DNA from: Faeciplasma sp048393055 | GTDB lineage: Bacteria; Bacillota; Clostridia; Oscillospirales; Ruminococcaceae | Direction of reading: 5' to 3' | DNA: 35,363 bases | Assembly (NCBI GenBank): GCA_048393055.1 | Contig: DBFJJS010000018.1 | Span: forward strand, 1 to 35,363 | In this document: one piece after another, positions 21,923-30,908 of the stretch | How the letters are laid out: every line of letters begins with the position of its first letter | How positions within the stretch are numbered: the stretch's first letter is position 1 | Translations under genes and position numbers: made by a program | Notes under the pieces: generated by a model | The model's input: only the letters and a program-made list of their open reading frames with translations | Database searches by the model: none | What the model was told of the DNA's origin: nothing

Positions 21923-22690
21923 TTAAAATTTATAGCTCTCCATGGAAGATTCAAGCGTTTCGCGGAAGAGAACAAACAGCATTATTATCGGAAGCATGTA
22001 TACCGCTCCTCCGGCATAAGAAACATCCGCCGGTATCTCAGACAGCATTACACTGAGCGGAAGTATATCGTCGTTTTCCATCGAGAAAATTATTGCCTGA
22101 TCCACCATATTCCAGCTCTCGCAGAAAATCAGAATCGCCACCGACACTATCGCGGGCTTTATCTGAGGTATGATGGCATAGCGGAACGTCTTGATAACCG
22201 ACGAGGTCTCAAGCGCAGTACAGTCGATAAGCTCGTTCGGTACATTTTTAATAAACTGCCTGAACAGAAAGGCTGCGAACGGCGTAAACATCATCGGGAT
22301 GGTAAGCGCCATCGGAGTGTTGAGCATGTGGAAATCCCTGAGCTGAATGTAGTTCGGCAGCATTGTCGCCTGAAACGGAAGCATCATAACAAGTATAAAT
22401 ATAAAGAATATGGTGTCTCTGCCCTTGAACGGTATTTTAGCAAATACAAATCCCAGCGGAAGGGATATTATTATGCACACCGCCGTTGTAAGCGAGGCGT
22501 AAATTACTGAATTCCAAAAGTAATCAAGGTATGTAAAGTTAGTTACAAATAGTTCCCAATATTGCCGCAGCGTTATCACAGACTCGCCATACCTTAGCGA
22601 ATTGATAAGCGTCATTACCACAGGAAAGACAAACAGCAGGCTGAGAAGCAGCAAAACAATCAGCCGGACCGTATATGTTTTTCTCTTCAT
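21923..22690 (-). CDS. Carbohydrate ABC permease, MalG-type
   Basis: A 255-residue inner-membrane permease of the CUT1 group, with GGAGGGG before the ATG. Six hydrophobic segments are visible, with the cytoplasmic EAA-like loop at about 160-190 (NELIDCTALETSSVIKTFRY, IIPQIKPAI), which contacts the ATPase. The loop lacks the usual EAA-Gly residues in full (ELIDCTALE), a mild deviation. With 23423-24259 it would form the import channel for a sugar or glycan. The ATPase is expected elsewhere, as is common for shared MsmK-type ATPases. A flavoprotein gene separates it from its partner, which is unusual. The small adaptor-like gene follows. Confidence 0.88.
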   Translation of the reverse strand: MKRKTYTVRLIVLLLLSLLFVFPVVMTLINSLRYGESVITLRQYWELFVTNFTYLDYFWNSVIYASLTTAVCIIISLPLGFVFAKIPFKGRDTIFFIFILVMMLPFQATMLPNYIQLRDFHMLNTPMALTIPMMFTPFAAFLFRQFIKNVPNELIDCTALETSSVIKTFRYAIIPQIKPAIVSVAILIFCESWNMVDQAIIFSMENDDILPLSVMLSEIPADVSYAGGAVYMLPIIMLFVLFRETLESSMESYKF

Positions 22691-22733
22691 ATTCCCCTCC
22701 GTTTAGAAAAAACAGCGAACCTAATGAAACATG

Positions 22734-23357
22734 TCAAAGCCCGTCATTAAAGCTGGTAAACGAATCCTTCTCAATTTTTGGAAGACCATATTTTTCCATG
22801 CCGAGAGCTATTGCCTTAATCAAAAACGACATGTTTCTTCCCAAATTGCGCATTGTCTGCAGACCCTCCAAGTCCTTTTCAACGTCTTCCGCCGTAAAAC
22901 CGTGAACCTCGTTCCAATACGAGCTTGACACTATCGGCATACTGCATATCGTAAAGTATTTGTTTATTTCGTCAAACGCTGAGGTGCTTCCGGCTCTCCT
23001 TGAGGAAACGACTGCCGCTCCAACCTTCATGGTCTTATCAAAATGAGTACTGTAAAACAATCTGTCCAGCAGTGAAATCAGCGTTCCGTTGGACCCTGCG
23101 TAATATACCGGTGTTCCGATTACAATTCCATTTGCCTCTTCAAATTTAAGGGCTATTTCATTTACCGTGTCCTCAAATACGCACTTTCCTTTTACAGAAC
23201 ACATATTGCAGGAAATACATCCCCTTATGTCCTTGCCTCCGACTTCAATCGTTTCTGTTTCTATCCCATCATTGTTTAACGTATCAGCTACTTCCTTCAA
23301 TGCTCTTGCAGTGCAACCGCCTACATGAGGACTGCCGTTTAAAATTAAAACCTTCAT
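22734..23357 (-). CDS. NADPH-dependent FMN reductase / flavodoxin-family protein with CxxC
   Basis: A 207-residue protein; the ATG at 23357 has AAGGAT upstream and begins the typical MKVLILNGSPHVGGCT, where the loop binds FMN phosphate. GCISCNMCSVKGKC (about 48-61) holds Cys residues of the iron-sulfur flavoprotein type, GTPVYYAGSNG (about 79) is the second flavin loop, and VSSRRAGS the third. It would transfer electrons from NAD(P)H to an unknown acceptor, in the cytoplasm. It sits between the two sugar permease genes, 43 bp and 65 bp from each, on the same strand. Nothing in it suggests a transport role, so it looks like an insertion into an older permease operon. Confidence 0.9.
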   Translation of the reverse strand: MKVLILNGSPHVGGCTARALKEVADTLNNDGIETETIEVGGKDIRGCISCNMCSVKGKCVFEDTVNEIALKFEEANGIVIGTPVYYAGSNGTLISLLDRLFYSTHFDKTMKVGAAVVSSRRAGSTSAFDEINKYFTICSMPIVSSSYWNEVHGFTAEDVEKDLEGLQTMRNLGRNMSFLIKAIALGMEKYGLPKIEKDSFTSFNDGL

Positions 23358-23422
23358 TATTATCAGATCCTTGCAGTATTTGTTTCTAAGCAAAAGTATT
23401 ATTTCAGCTTTACGACGCTGTA

Positions 23423-24259
23423 TTAAGTATAATCCGAAGTCTTGTTCTCAAGCTTGTAAAGTGCAAAGATAAGCAGCGCCAAAACCACCGTGAATATGAT
23501 AACCGCACAGGAAAGGTTTTGGTAATTAAGCTTGTAAAAATGGTTGTTCATGTAGTTTTGAACCATGTACGCGACATCCGGCGGATAGCTGGTATTATAA
23601 AACAAGTGGCTCTCCCTGAATATTTTAAGCGAATTTATAAAGCTCAAAACTATTACAAAAAACAAAGTAGGAGAAATCATCGGTAACGTTATTTTCAAAT
23701 GCAGTTTTAACCCGTGGGCGCCGTCAACAGCGGCAGCTTCGTAAACGTCCGGCGGAACCTTCATAAGGGCGGAGGTTATCAGTATGATATTGATTCCGAT
23801 GTTCTTCCATACAAAAAGAAGGTACAAAGGAAATATATCAAAAAAATCCGTCAGCCCCTGAATTTCACTGAGGGCATAATATGTATCAGATTGAAAAATC
23901 ATCTGCCAAATAAAGATTATGCTTGCGGTCGGCAAAACATATGGCATAACAAAAATGCTTTTTATAAACGACCACTTGCTCGAAAGTTTTACCAGTCCCA
24001 AAGACAAAAGCAACGCCAGCAAAACAACCGCTACAACCGATATTGTGGAGAAGACCAGAGTGTTTTTCAGCGCAAGTCGGAAATATTCATTTGTTAAAAG
24101 CGATTTATAGTTTTCAAACCAGACAAACTTATTTGAAAAAGTGTTTTGAATAAAAGAATAATAAACCACCTTAAAAAACGGCCATATGTAAAATATCGAG
24201 AATCCGATAACAGCAGGAAGACTCAAAAGAATAACCTTTAGCTTAAACCTTTTGTGCAC
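23423..24259 (-). CDS. Carbohydrate ABC permease, MalF-type
   Basis: A 278-residue permease starting at GTG (24259), with AAGGGGGAAAG upstream; the ATG three bases before is out of frame. Six membrane segments and a good EAA loop (DVYEAAAVDGAHGLKLHLKI, TLPMISPTL) at about 165-195 identify the CUT1 family. It lacks the long extra N-terminal part of enterobacterial MalF, which is normal in Firmicutes. It is the first gene of a leftward operon. No binding protein precedes it, though in this family one normally does. The solute-binding proteins at 1308 and 9052 are candidate partners. Substrate unknown. Confidence 0.9.
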   Translation of the reverse strand: MHKRFKLKVILLSLPAVIGFSIFYIWPFFKVVYYSFIQNTFSNKFVWFENYKSLLTNEYFRLALKNTLVFSTISVVAVVLLALLLSLGLVKLSSKWSFIKSIFVMPYVLPTASIIFIWQMIFQSDTYYALSEIQGLTDFFDIFPLYLLFVWKNIGINIILITSALMKVPPDVYEAAAVDGAHGLKLHLKITLPMISPTLFFVIVLSFINSLKIFRESHLFYNTSYPPDVAYMVQNYMNNHFYKLNYQNLSCAVIIFTVVLALLIFALYKLENKTSDYT

Positions 24260-24590
24260 ATGCTTTCCCCCTTTCGTTAAGCATTAAGCACTTGTGATAA
24301 ATTATAATCTGCATAACAACAGTTTTATTATATTAATAATACAATATCTTCTTCTGTTTTACAATAAAATATTTATCTAATTTATAATTTTGGCTTTTTG
24401 TACTAAATTGTACTTTCTTTATTGTAACATTGCACAAAAAGCGACATTGCTGTCATACCGAACATGCAATTGAATTTTAAACGAGTAACTTAATTTTGAG
24501 TAACATTTTGGTCACAAAATTAGTCACAAATCACTGCTATTGTCGGCTTAAGCTCGTGCGGCAGCGCATACATATAGGTGCATAACAACA
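24260..24590. other. Spacer between the permease operon and tRNA-Leu, with short repeats
   Basis: No gene seen. GAGTAAC occurs at 24483-24489 and 24498-24504, and GTCACAAA at 24511-24518 and 24523-24530, just beyond the 3' end of tRNA-Leu. Clustered short direct repeats next to a tRNA 3' end can be arm sites left by a tyrosine recombinase, but no integrase gene is present here. Confidence 0.4.
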
Positions 24591-24620
24591 GCCCCAAACA
24601 CTATATATAGTGTTTGGGGC
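24591..24620 (-). terminator. 30-bp perfect palindrome after tRNA-Leu
   Basis: Arms GCCCCAAACACTATA and TATAGTGTTTGGGGC meet without a spacer, 4 nt from the tRNA CCA. The T run on the minus strand is weak (TGTTGTT), so it acts either as a terminator or as a processing hairpin. Confidence 0.75.
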
Positions 24621-24624
24621 TGTT

Positions 24625-24711
24625 TGGTGCAGGTAACAGGACTTGAACCTGCATGAAATTGCTCTCACATGGACCTGAACCATGCGCGTCTGCCAATTCC
24701 GCCATACCTGC
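24625..24711 (-). tRNA. tRNA-Leu (anticodon CAG)
   Basis: An 87-nt class II tRNA with an encoded CCA. Acceptor GCAGGTA/TACCTGC, D arm TGGCGGAATTGGCAGAC, anticodon stem CATGG/CCATG around TTCAGGT (anticodon CAG), long variable arm, T loop TTCAAGT. Confidence 0.96.
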
Positions 24712-24787
24712 ATACTATTTTCTGCACAAATCAACCGTCCTTATACCAGAGAGCGTATGATTGCTTTCTCGTTCAGCGTGTCAAATT

Positions 24788-24828
24788 ATAACTGACGCTG
24801 CAAGACTAACTTATGCAACGTCAGTTAT
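24788..24828 (-). terminator. Terminator-like hairpin of the glycogen operon
   Basis: Ten-bp stem ATAACTGACG/CGTCAGTTAT (24788-24797 and 24819-24828) with an additional inner TGCA pairing. It lies about 30 nt after the glgA stop. The T run is weak (AATTTG). Confidence 0.6.
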
Positions 24829-24859
24829 TGTAACACAAAATTATGCTTTTGTAAAGAGG

Positions 24860-26275
24860 TCAGCCGACAATTTCTCTATACAATCCCAGATAAAGCTCTG
24901 CGGAACGCCGCCAGCTGAAATCCTCGCGAAGCGCATGGCTCACAAGCTTGCCCCACATCATTCGCTTATCATAATACGCCCTTGCCCTTACCGTGGCATC
25001 GAGCATGTCATGAGCGTTATAGGTCTTAAACGTAAAACCGTTTCCGCCCGGACCTCCGCAATCCGTTATGCTGTCTTTAAGACCGCCGGTCTCTCTTACT
25101 ATCGGGATAGTGCCGTAGCGCAGCGCCACCATCTGCGCAAGTCCGCACGGTTCGCTCTGGGACGGCATTAAGAACATATCCGCTCCTGCATATATCCTGT
25201 GAGCAAGCTCGGGAATAAATCCTATCCTTACGCCTACACGGTCAGGATATCTGTACGCCATTTCGCGGAAAAAGTCCTCATACTCCTTATCTCCCGAACC
25301 TAAAATGACAAACTTATATCCAAGATGTATCATATCCTCAAATACGCATTTGATAAGATCTATGCCCTTATGAGCTACAAGTCTCGTTATGATAGCCATT
25401 ACAGGCTCTTTTCCATTTGGAAGACCCATCTCCTCAAGAACATACTTCTTGCATTCCGCCTTTCCGGACTTGTCCTCAACAGAAAAGTGTGCGGGAAGAG
25501 CGGGGTCGGTCATGGGGTTGTATACGTCCTGATCGATACCGTTCAGGAATCCACAGAGCTTATACTGCTTGCTCCACAAAACAGGATCAAGACCATGCGA
25601 AAAATACGGGTTGAGTATTTCCTGAGCATATGTGGGGGAGACGGTAGTTATCTTGTCCGCTGTTTCCAGCGCCCCCTTCATGAAGTTACAGCATTTTTCA
25701 TACTCTACTATCGAATAAGCGTTCTGGGGCAGACCAAGAACGTTAGAACAAAGCTCCATGCCGTACTTCCCCTGATATTGTATGTTGTGTATGGTAAATA
25801 CCGTCTTGATATTTCCAAGCCCATACTCGTTTCTGTAAAATACATTGTAAAAAACAGGTACCAAAGCTGTCTGCCAGTCGTTTGAGTTGATTACGTCCGG
25901 AACAAAGTCGATATGCTTGAGCATCTCAAGTATGGCGCGCGAGAAAAACGTGAATCTTTCAGCGTCGTCATAGTGTCCGTAAATTCCGTTTCGCTTAAAA
26001 TAATACTCGTTATCGATAAGATAGTACGTAACACCGTTTACAACGCCCTTAAATATTCCGCAGTACTGGTTTCTCCAGGCAACCGGGACAAAAAAGTTGG
26101 TTATATACTCGAGCTGCTCCCTCAAATCCTGCCTTATACCGGAGTAGAGCGGCAAAACCACTCTGCAATCGTGTCCGGCTTCGTTAAGCGCCCTCGGCAG
26201 TGAACCGGCGACGTCCGCGAGACCTCCCGAAGCGATATACGGCAAGGCCTCGCTCGCCGCGTAAAGAATTTTCAT
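24860..26275 (-). CDS. glgA: Glycogen synthase (ADP-glucose)
   Basis: A 471-residue GT5 enzyme that adds glucose from ADP-glucose to the non-reducing end of glycogen. It starts MKILYAASEALPY with a GGATG-type site. The N-terminal motif reads IASGGLADVAGSLP: the Lys of the classic KTGGL motif is replaced, a variation I recall in other Clostridia. NSNDWQTALVP, TIHNIQYQG, GFLNGID, ITRLVAHKG and the C-terminal MPSQSEPCGLAQM and ETGGLKDS motifs follow in the expected order. The length is normal. It is the last gene of the glgB-glgC-glgD-glgA operon, separated from glgD by a stable hairpin. Confidence 0.96.
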   Translation of the reverse strand: MKILYAASEALPYIASGGLADVAGSLPRALNEAGHDCRVVLPLYSGIRQDLREQLEYITNFFVPVAWRNQYCGIFKGVVNGVTYYLIDNEYYFKRNGIYGHYDDAERFTFFSRAILEMLKHIDFVPDVINSNDWQTALVPVFYNVFYRNEYGLGNIKTVFTIHNIQYQGKYGMELCSNVLGLPQNAYSIVEYEKCCNFMKGALETADKITTVSPTYAQEILNPYFSHGLDPVLWSKQYKLCGFLNGIDQDVYNPMTDPALPAHFSVEDKSGKAECKKYVLEEMGLPNGKEPVMAIITRLVAHKGIDLIKCVFEDMIHLGYKFVILGSGDKEYEDFFREMAYRYPDRVGVRIGFIPELAHRIYAGADMFLMPSQSEPCGLAQMVALRYGTIPIVRETGGLKDSITDCGGPGGNGFTFKTYNAHDMLDATVRARAYYDKRMMWGKLVSHALREDFSWRRSAELYLGLYREIVG

Positions 26276-26297
26276 TTTTTCTCATCCTTTCATAAGC

Positions 26298-26330
26298 CTC
26301 TTGCCCGGTGAAGGACCGGGCGTTCAAGAG
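26298..26330 (-). other. Intercistronic hairpin between glgD and glgA
   Basis: CTCTTG/CAAGAG (26298-26303 and 26325-26330) enclosing CCCGGT/ACCGGG (26304-26309 and 26315-26320) with a 5-nt loop. No T run follows. It may protect upstream mRNA or adjust glgA level. Confidence 0.6.
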
Positions 26331-26344
26331 ACGCTATACACATT

Positions 26345-27472
26345 TTACAAAACTCTTTTCTTGGCAATGTAAAGAGGGCTTCCTTCCGCAGAGGATATGC
26401 ACAGCATATCTCCTATTCTGACCTCCTTGTCTGTGATAATATTTGAAACCTCCGTTGACTCGCCGACGACGGTATCCTGCATCAATATGCAATTTTTTAC
26501 CACAGAGCCTTTCTCTATCCTTACTCCTCTGAAAAGTATCGAGTTCTCTACTACCCCCTCGATTATACAGCCGTCAGCGACAAGCGAATTCTTCACGGAG
26601 CTCTCAAGCCCGTACTTAGACGGCGCATCGTCTCTTACCTTTGTGTAAACAGGCCTCTTCCTGAGGATAAGCCTCTCGAGGTTGTCAGCATTCAAAAGCG
26701 CCATATTAGCCTTATAATAGCTATCAAGATCGCTTATCTTGCTGTAGTAACCGTCGTAGTCATAGACCCTGATGTCGAGCTCGTCAGCCATGCTCTGGAG
26801 TATGTCGCGCGCAAAGTTAAGCTTGCCCCTTGGAATGAGATCCGTTACAAGGTCTATAAGCAGCTGCTTTTTCAAAATAAACACGTTCAGGCACATCTTG
26901 AAGCTGCCGGCCTTAGCGCAGTTTATTATCGTCTCTTTGACGCGGCCGTTTCCTCCGGCATTAAAGATAATGGAATCGGCTGTTTCGCTTTCCGTAAAAT
27001 CACCGTTTACAGTAACACAGGTTATGTCCGCTCCGCTCTCTATATGGGCCTCGGTTAGCTTAGTAAAGTCCGCATTATAAACCGCGTTGCAGTCTGAAAG
27101 CACGACGTATTCACACGGCGATTTTTTTATGTATACTATAGCTCCCCTGAGAGCCTCAAGCTTGCCGGTATACAGTCCCGAATCCGTTCTGCCGTACGGA
27201 GGAAGAATCGTAAGCCCGCCGTTTGTACGCGCAAGATCCCACTGCCTTGCAGAACCTATATGGTCGATGAGCGACTGATAGTTGGATTTTGTTATTACGC
27301 CCACTCTTGTCATGCCCGAGTTAACCATATTTGAAAGCTGAAAATCAATAAGGCGAAATCTTCCGCCGAACGGTATCGAGGCCATAGTTCTGTTAGATGA
27401 CAGTTCAGGTATACATTCCTCATGAGAATTTGCAAAAATTATTCCCAGCACATTTGTCATATTATAGCTCAT
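26345..27472 (-). CDS. glgD: Glucose-1-phosphate adenylyltransferase regulatory subunit
   Basis: A 375-residue GlgC-like protein. Of three nearby Met codons, 27472 has AAGGAGG at 7 nt. It keeps the overall fold: N-terminal nucleotidyltransferase domain (IPFGGRFRLIDFQLSNMVNSG) and C-terminal left-handed beta-helix repeats (VKNSLVADGCIIEGVVENSI). The catalytic signature GGxGxRL is gone (LGIIFANSHEECIPEL instead), and the SGDHIYKMDY site of GlgC reads LSDCNAVYNADF. This is the known GlgD pattern: an inactive partner that tunes the GlgC/GlgD heterotetramer. It starts 12 bp after glgC. Confidence 0.95.
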   Translation of the reverse strand: MSYNMTNVLGIIFANSHEECIPELSSNRTMASIPFGGRFRLIDFQLSNMVNSGMTRVGVITKSNYQSLIDHIGSARQWDLARTNGGLTILPPYGRTDSGLYTGKLEALRGAIVYIKKSPCEYVVLSDCNAVYNADFTKLTEAHIESGADITCVTVNGDFTESETADSIIFNAGGNGRVKETIINCAKAGSFKMCLNVFILKKQLLIDLVTDLIPRGKLNFARDILQSMADELDIRVYDYDGYYSKISDLDSYYKANMALLNADNLERLILRKRPVYTKVRDDAPSKYGLESSVKNSLVADGCIIEGVVENSILFRGVRIEKGSVVKNCILMQDTVVGESTEVSNIITDKEVRIGDMLCISSAEGSPLYIAKKRVL

Positions 27473-27484
27473 AGCATTCCCTCC

Positions 27485-28687
27485 TTATATATCAGCAGAA
27501 ACTATCTGCTTCGGAGCAACAATCGCGCCCTGGCTTACCGTTATGTCGTGTCCTATTACCGCAATGCCCCACTCTGTTTTATTTTCCACGCTTTCGGGTC
27601 TTGCCCCGATGTGAGCGCCGGCTTCTATTACGCTTGATTCCCCGACTATGGCATACTCAACGACTGCGCCCTTCTTAACGGTTGCTCCGGGCATAAGTAT
27701 TGAATCGGTAACTACCGCTCCCTCTTCTATGGTAACGCCGCCGGAGATCATTGAAAAGTCTACCGTTCCATCGATGACGCAGCCGGTGGTTACCATTGAA
27801 TTTTGAATTTTTGCGTTCTTGCCTATAAGATGAGGAGCGCGGGAATCGTTGTTTGAATATATCTTCCAGCTTGGATCGTACAAATCAAGCGATACCGATG
27901 GATTGAGCAAATCCATATTTGCTTCCCAAAGACTGTCTATCGTTCCAACGTCCTTCCAATATCCGTCGAAGCGGTAGGCATACAGCTTTTCCTTATTTTC
28001 CAGCATCGAAGGGATAACATTCTTTCCGAAATCCTTGGTGGCGCTGGTGTCCAGTTCGTTTTCGGTAAGATATTTCTTTAAGGTCGGGTAAGAGAATATG
28101 TATATTCCCATGGACGCAAGCGTGCTTTCAGGCTCCTTCGGCTTTTCTACAAACTTTGTGATAGCGTCGTTTTCGTCAGTTGACATTATTCCAAATCGCG
28201 ACGCCTCCGAAAGCTCTACGTTAATTACCGCTATCGTGCAGACGGCGTCCTTTTCTTTATGGAACTGAAGCATCTTTGAATAGTCCATCTTGTATATGTG
28301 GTCTCCGGAAAGGATAACCACATATTCCGGATCATATCTTTCTATAAACGAAAGGTTTTGATATATTGCGTTTGCAGTGCCTTCGTACCACTGCGCGCCG
28401 GAGTTCGACTGATACGGCGGAAGAATATGCACGCCGCCATGTATACGGTCGAGATTCCATGCCTGACCGCTTCCGATATAATCATTAAGGACAAGCGGCT
28501 GATACTGTGTCAATACTCCGACCGTGTCAATTCCGGAATTAACGCAGTTCGAAAGCGGGAAATCAATAATTCTGTACTTGCCTCCATACGGAACGGCAGG
28601 CTTGGCGACGTTTTTGGTCAAGGTATACAGCCTTGAGCCCTGCCCGCCTGCCAGCAGCATCGCGACACATTCTTTTTTGTTATACAT
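27485..28687 (-). CDS. glgC: Glucose-1-phosphate adenylyltransferase catalytic subunit
   Basis: A 400-residue enzyme making ADP-glucose from glucose-1-phosphate and ATP, the committed step of glycogen synthesis. GGAAG precedes the ATG. Motifs: LLAGGQGSRLYTLTKNVAKP (nucleotide binding), YGGKYRIIDFPLSNCVNSG, VILSGDHIYKMDY with the catalytic Asp, and KFVEKP (glucose-phosphate binding). The C-terminal beta-helix is complete. It lies 42 bp after glgB and is followed by glgD. Confidence 0.97.
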   Translation of the reverse strand: MYNKKECVAMLLAGGQGSRLYTLTKNVAKPAVPYGGKYRIIDFPLSNCVNSGIDTVGVLTQYQPLVLNDYIGSGQAWNLDRIHGGVHILPPYQSNSGAQWYEGTANAIYQNLSFIERYDPEYVVILSGDHIYKMDYSKMLQFHKEKDAVCTIAVINVELSEASRFGIMSTDENDAITKFVEKPKEPESTLASMGIYIFSYPTLKKYLTENELDTSATKDFGKNVIPSMLENKEKLYAYRFDGYWKDVGTIDSLWEANMDLLNPSVSLDLYDPSWKIYSNNDSRAPHLIGKNAKIQNSMVTTGCVIDGTVDFSMISGGVTIEEGAVVTDSILMPGATVKKGAVVEYAIVGESSVIEAGAHIGARPESVENKTEWGIAVIGHDITVSQGAIVAPKQIVSADI

Positions 28688-28729
28688 AGCTATCTTCCTT
28701 TCAAATTAGATTTCGGAGCTTTCCTCTTT

Positions 28730-30658
28730 TTAAATTTCAGAGCATTCCTCTTTTTTCACCTTTGGCTTTCTGGGAGGCGGATTCTTCCTCACCTTAAAGT
28801 ACATTACCGAAAGCGGCGGTATGTCTACGGCTATAGACTGGTCGAATCCATGCATTGGCTCGCTTTCAGCCTTAATTGGCTGATTGGCACAGGGCGAGCC
28901 GTCCTTGGAGGACGAGTTGAATACCTCGATATACGTTCCTCTGTACGGCACTCCAAAGCGGTAGTTTTTCCTCTCGACCGGGACAAAGTTGCACACCGCT
29001 ATTATTTCCCTGCCTGCCGAGTCAATCCTTCTGAAAACGATAACGCTCTGGCTGTAATCATCTGCCGATATCCAGTTAAAGCCCTCCCAGGAGTAGTCCT
29101 GGTTCCACATTGGGGAGTTATCGAGATAGAATTTATTCAGATTTCTCACAAACGTCTGGAAGTTTCTATGGTTTTCAAACTGTTCGACCATAAACCACTC
29201 CAGTCCCGACTTGTAATCCCATTCCTTGAACTGAGCAAATTCATTTCCCATAAAAAGCATTTTCTTTCCGGGATGCGCCATCATATAGCTCAAAAACGCC
29301 TTGTCCCCCAGGAACTTCATGTCTATGTCCCCCGGCATCTTGTCTATGAGAGATTTCTTGCCGTGCACCACCTCATCATGCGATATCGGAAGAATAAAAT
29401 TCTCAGAAAACGCGTAGAAGAAAGAAAACGTGAGCTGGTTGTGGTGATACTTTCTGTAAATCGGATCCATTGACATGTATTTCATCATATCGTTCATCCA
29501 GCCCATATTCCACTTAAAGTTAAATCCCAGCCCGCCTATATCCACCGGCTTTGTGACATTGGGCCAGGCCGTAGACTCCTCCGCTATCATGATTGCGTTG
29601 GGACAGCGTGCAAATATTGCAGTGTTAAGCTGCTGCAAAAACTCTACAGCCTCAAGATTTTCATTTCCGCCGTTCTTATTCGGACGCCACTCGCCGCCCT
29701 GCCTGTCATAGTCGAGATAGAGCATCGAAGCCACTGCGTCCACCCTCAGACCGTCCACATGGAATTTTTCAAGCCAGAACAGCGCGTTTGAAATCAGGAA
29801 GGACCTTACCTCCGGACGTCCGAAGTCGAACACCCTCGTCCCCCACGATTTATGCTCCATTTTCAGCGGGTCGGAATATTCATAGCAGGGAGAACCGTCA
29901 AATTCGTAAAGCCCCGCCTCGTCCTTCGGAAAGTGCGCGGGTACCCAGTCGAGTATTACGCCTATCCCTGCCTGATGAAATTTGTCTATCATCCTCATAA
30001 AGTCAAAGGGAGTTCCGAATCTTGAGGTCGGCGCGTAATATCCTATTACCTGATAGCCCCATGAGCCGTCGTAAGGATACTCGGCAAGCGGCATAAACTC
30101 GACATGAGTATAATTCATGCTCTTTACGTAAGGAATAAGCTCTTCTGCCGCCTTTTCATAGCTGAAAAAATTGCCGTCCGGATATTGCTTCCACGAGCCG
30201 AGATTTACCTCGTAGATATTCATGGGGGAACTGTAAAGTGACTTCTGTTTCTTTCTGCGAAGCCATGCGCCGTCCTTCCATACGTAGCCTGAAATGTCGT
30301 ATATCTTAGTTCCGGTAGCAGGCTTTGTCTCCATATGCACGCCGTAAGGGTCAGCCTTCATCTTCTTCAAGCCGTCCGCGCCTATTATGCAGTATTTGTA
30401 AACAGAGTATCTGGAAAGACCGCTCGCCTTGCCCTCCCATATTCCGCCCTTGCCCTTTTTGCAGGGGTTTTTTTCACAGTCCCATCCGTTGAAATCCCCT
30501 ACAATAGAAACCTTCTGCGCATTCGGCGCCCATACCCTGAAGACATATTCTCCGTCGGCTATTTCATGCGCCCCAAACAAATCGGCGGCGTCATAGCACT
30601 TACCTGAAAGAAAACTCTTCACAAGTCCCTTTACCGCTTTTGCTTTTTCGTCAGTCAT
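28730..30658 (-). CDS. glgB: 1,4-alpha-glucan branching enzyme
   Basis: A 642-residue GH13 enzyme that creates alpha-1,6 branches in glycogen. The ATG at 30658 has GGGGGAAG before it; the in-frame upstream Met at 30700 has none. An N-terminal CBM48-like module (YVFRVWAPNAQKVSIVGDFN, about 48-67) is followed by the catalytic barrel: DWVPAHFP, GLRVDAVASML (nucleophile Asp), IAEESTAWP (acid/base Glu) and SHDEVVHGKKSL (third Asp). The C-terminal all-beta domain is present. It is first in the operon, behind a promoter at 30767-30795. Confidence 0.96.
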   Translation of the reverse strand: MTDEKAKAVKGLVKSFLSGKCYDAADLFGAHEIADGEYVFRVWAPNAQKVSIVGDFNGWDCEKNPCKKGKGGIWEGKASGLSRYSVYKYCIIGADGLKKMKADPYGVHMETKPATGTKIYDISGYVWKDGAWLRRKKQKSLYSSPMNIYEVNLGSWKQYPDGNFFSYEKAAEELIPYVKSMNYTHVEFMPLAEYPYDGSWGYQVIGYYAPTSRFGTPFDFMRMIDKFHQAGIGVILDWVPAHFPKDEAGLYEFDGSPCYEYSDPLKMEHKSWGTRVFDFGRPEVRSFLISNALFWLEKFHVDGLRVDAVASMLYLDYDRQGGEWRPNKNGGNENLEAVEFLQQLNTAIFARCPNAIMIAEESTAWPNVTKPVDIGGLGFNFKWNMGWMNDMMKYMSMDPIYRKYHHNQLTFSFFYAFSENFILPISHDEVVHGKKSLIDKMPGDIDMKFLGDKAFLSYMMAHPGKKMLFMGNEFAQFKEWDYKSGLEWFMVEQFENHRNFQTFVRNLNKFYLDNSPMWNQDYSWEGFNWISADDYSQSVIVFRRIDSAGREIIAVCNFVPVERKNYRFGVPYRGTYIEVFNSSSKDGSPCANQPIKAESEPMHGFDQSIAVDIPPLSVMYFKVRKNPPPRKPKVKKEECSEI

Positions 30659-30766
30659 TTTATCTTCCCCCTTATACGCAGTATTAACAATTTTTCGCAT
30701 TCAACAATTTTGCATATTTAATCGTTATAATCCTGCGATATGTCGCTCGCATATGTTTATGATTAT

Positions 30767-30795
30767 ATTATAATAAATGTATATATAATTTGCAA
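30767..30795 (-). promoter_or_regulatory. Promoter of the glycogen operon
   Basis: TTGCAA (30790-30795), 17-nt spacer, TATAAT (30767-30772) on the minus strand, leaving a leader of about 100 nt before glgB. Confidence 0.75.
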
Positions 30796-30908
30796 TATTT
30801 TTTAGCACATTTTTCATATTTCCACATTATGCAACACTATTTTTTATGCAAAATTACAATAAACTTTTTATTATTCTGCTCTAATAAGCCGACTTCTTAA
30901 CATATTTT

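Noticed and set aside
24537..24734. Minus-strand 65-codon frame containing VWRNWQTRMVQVHVRAISC
   Set aside because: It is a translation of tRNA-Leu itself, another familiar false protein.
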